Positions 63,043 to 64,000 of a DNA stretch of 64,000 nucleotides are shown piece by piece. The notes under the pieces are model-generated. The model had not been told where the DNA came from. It saw only the letters and a list, made by a program, of their open reading frames with translations, and searched no databases. The translations under genes and the position numbers were made by a program. Source of the stretch: Deltaproteobacteria bacterium (lineage in GTDB: Bacteria > Myxococcota_A > UBA9160 > UBA4427); NCBI GenBank assembly GCA_016713665.1, contig JADJOR010000006.1, positions 186,001-250,000 of the forward strand. Reading direction: 5' to 3'. The stretch's first letter is position 1. Each line of letters begins with the position of its first letter.

Positions 63043-64000
63043 ATGAAGGGACTCAATCCGGGGCAGCCGATCCTCCTGGCGAAGGATCTCGCGCGCCGGT
63101 TCGGTGATCGCACGATCCTGTCTGGGGCTTCCTTCAGCCTCGCGCCGGGCGATCGCGTGGGCGTGCTGGGCGTGAGCGGCGTCGGGAAGTCGACGTTGAT
63201 GCGGATCATCGCGCGCCGGGATCGCGAGTACGAGGGACAGCTCGTGATCGCGAAGGGCGCGACCGTCGGATACGTGTCGCAGGAGCCCGAGCTCGACTTC
63301 GACAAGACGGTGCGCGAGAACGTCGAGCAGGCGATCGTCGAGATCCGCGCGCTCCAGAAGCGCTACGACGAGATCCTCGCGGCCTGGGAGGATCCCGAGG
63401 TCACGTCGGACGAGGACAGGACCAACGCGCTGCTCGCCGAGCAGGGCGAGGTCCAGGAAGCCCTCGAGCACCGCGACGCCATGGACCCCGCCGCCCTCGA
63501 CGCGCGGATCGCGGCCGCGATGGGCGCGCTTGGGCTCCCGCCCGGGGACCGCATCGTCCGCACGCTCTCGGGCGGCGAGCGCCGGCGCGTCTCGCTCTGC
63601 AAGGAGCTGCTGGCCCATCCCGACATCCTGATCCTCGACGAGCCGACGAACCATCTCGACGCCGACACCGTCGCCTGGCTCGAGACCTTCCTCGCGAACT
63701 ACTCGGGGACCTACGTCCTCGTGACCCACGATCGCTACTTCCTCGACCACGTGGCGACCCGCATGCTCGAGGTCTTCCACGGCCACATCCGGACCTACGA
63801 GGGCAACTACTCCGACTTCCTCGAGGCGAAGGAGAAGCAGCAGGAGATCCAGGACCGCACCGACGCGAACCTCATGAAGGCCGTCGCGCGGGAGCTCGAG
63901 TGGATCCGCTCGACACCCCAGGCCCGGCGGACCAAGTCGAAGGCCCGCATCGCGGCCTACGAGGACCTCGTCGAGAAGGCCTCGAAGGTCTCGCCCTCGG
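63043..64000 (+). CDS. ABC-F ATPase, Uup-like (3' end beyond window)
   Basis: This is the first 319 residues of a soluble ABC-F protein, which acts on ribosomes or, for Uup, in genome stability. It shows Walker A GVSGVGKST at about 43-51, the signature LSGGERRRVSL, Walker B LILDEPTNHLD and the switch His in VTHDRYFLDHVATRM. The linker with ELEWIRSTPQARRTKSKAR resembles Uup (EVWIRQGIKARRTRN-like) more than EttA. The second ATPase domain and any C-terminal coiled coil lie outside the window. ATG 63043 follows GGAAGGA. It begins 122 bp after pepN. Confidence 0.93.
   Translation, partial: MKGLNPGQPILLAKDLARRFGDRTILSGASFSLAPGDRVGVLGVSGVGKSTLMRIIARRDREYEGQLVIAKGATVGYVSQEPELDFDKTVRENVEQAIVEIRALQKRYDEILAAWEDPEVTSDEDRTNALLAEQGEVQEALEHRDAMDPAALDARIAAAMGALGLPPGDRIVRTLSGGERRRVSLCKELLAHPDILILDEPTNHLDADTVAWLETFLANYSGTYVLVTHDRYFLDHVATRMLEVFHGHIRTYEGNYSDFLEAKEKQQEIQDRTDANLMKAVARELEWIRSTPQARRTKSKARIAAYEDLVEKASKVSPS

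Overview
The window is about 70% G+C, densely coded and has no mobile elements, CRISPR arrays, rRNA or tRNA genes that I can see. The gene content points to a Gram-negative, diderm, probably aerobic environmental bacterium of the broad 'deltaproteobacterial' kind (Myxococcota, Desulfobacterota or Binatota-like). It includes TonB-dependent and DUF481 outer-membrane proteins, PEP-CTERM proteins that imply an exosortase, a type IV pilus minor-pilin operon with a sigma-54 promoter, a TRAP transporter, PQQ synthesis genes, a cytochrome P450, an F420-type LLM oxidoreductase, an enoyl-CoA hydratase and an ACAD10-like phosphotransferase. The exact lineage is an inference and cannot be fixed from this sequence alone.

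Layout. 1-7.8 kb: a partial IscA-type protein, moaA, a secreted metallopeptidase, an HDOD protein, EthD, enoyl-CoA hydratase, MAPEG and SixA-like proteins. 7.8-13 kb: a dctP-dctQ-dctM TRAP transporter, a DegP-like protease and an APH-type phosphotransferase. 13-20.3 kb: a FAD oxidoreductase-SelD fusion, ilvD, a P450 and lysC. 20.5-25.3 kb: an RsuA-type pseudouridine synthase converging on the nadK-hemJ-pqqB-pqqC-rsmC gene string. 25.6-31.5 kb: a DUF481 beta-barrel, a TPR membrane protein, lysA, glnS and an LLM oxidoreductase. 31.6-36.1 kb: an unknown gene, a broken hybrid sensor kinase and a SpoU/TrmH methyltransferase.

36.1-41.8 kb is the most distinctive block. A textbook cobalamin riboswitch leads an operon for a two-unit PEP-CTERM surface protein (second unit DUF4465-like), a BtuB-like TonB receptor and a beta-propeller lipoprotein. 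This looks like a B12 capture system laid out like the Bacteroidetes BtuB/BtuG loci but using PEP-CTERM anchors. Divergent from it, 42.1-49.9 kb carries the sigma-54-led fimT-pilV-pilW-pilX-pilY1-lipoprotein operon, followed by a membrane GGDEF-EAL protein. 52.9-64 kb holds pyrC, a GNAT protein, hisE-hisG, a lone receiver protein, an EamA transporter, an M20 peptidase, an amino-acid-type binding lipoprotein, pepN and an incomplete ABC-F ATPase.

A quality warning applies to the whole window. At least six otherwise well-preserved genes (the DegP-like protease, rsmC, the hybrid kinase, pilW, the pilus-linked lipoprotein and pepN) are interrupted by single-base losses, nearly all in short G or C runs. 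This pattern is best explained by indel errors in the assembly rather than gene decay, so for the simple cases the annotation below gives the reconstructed gene extents.
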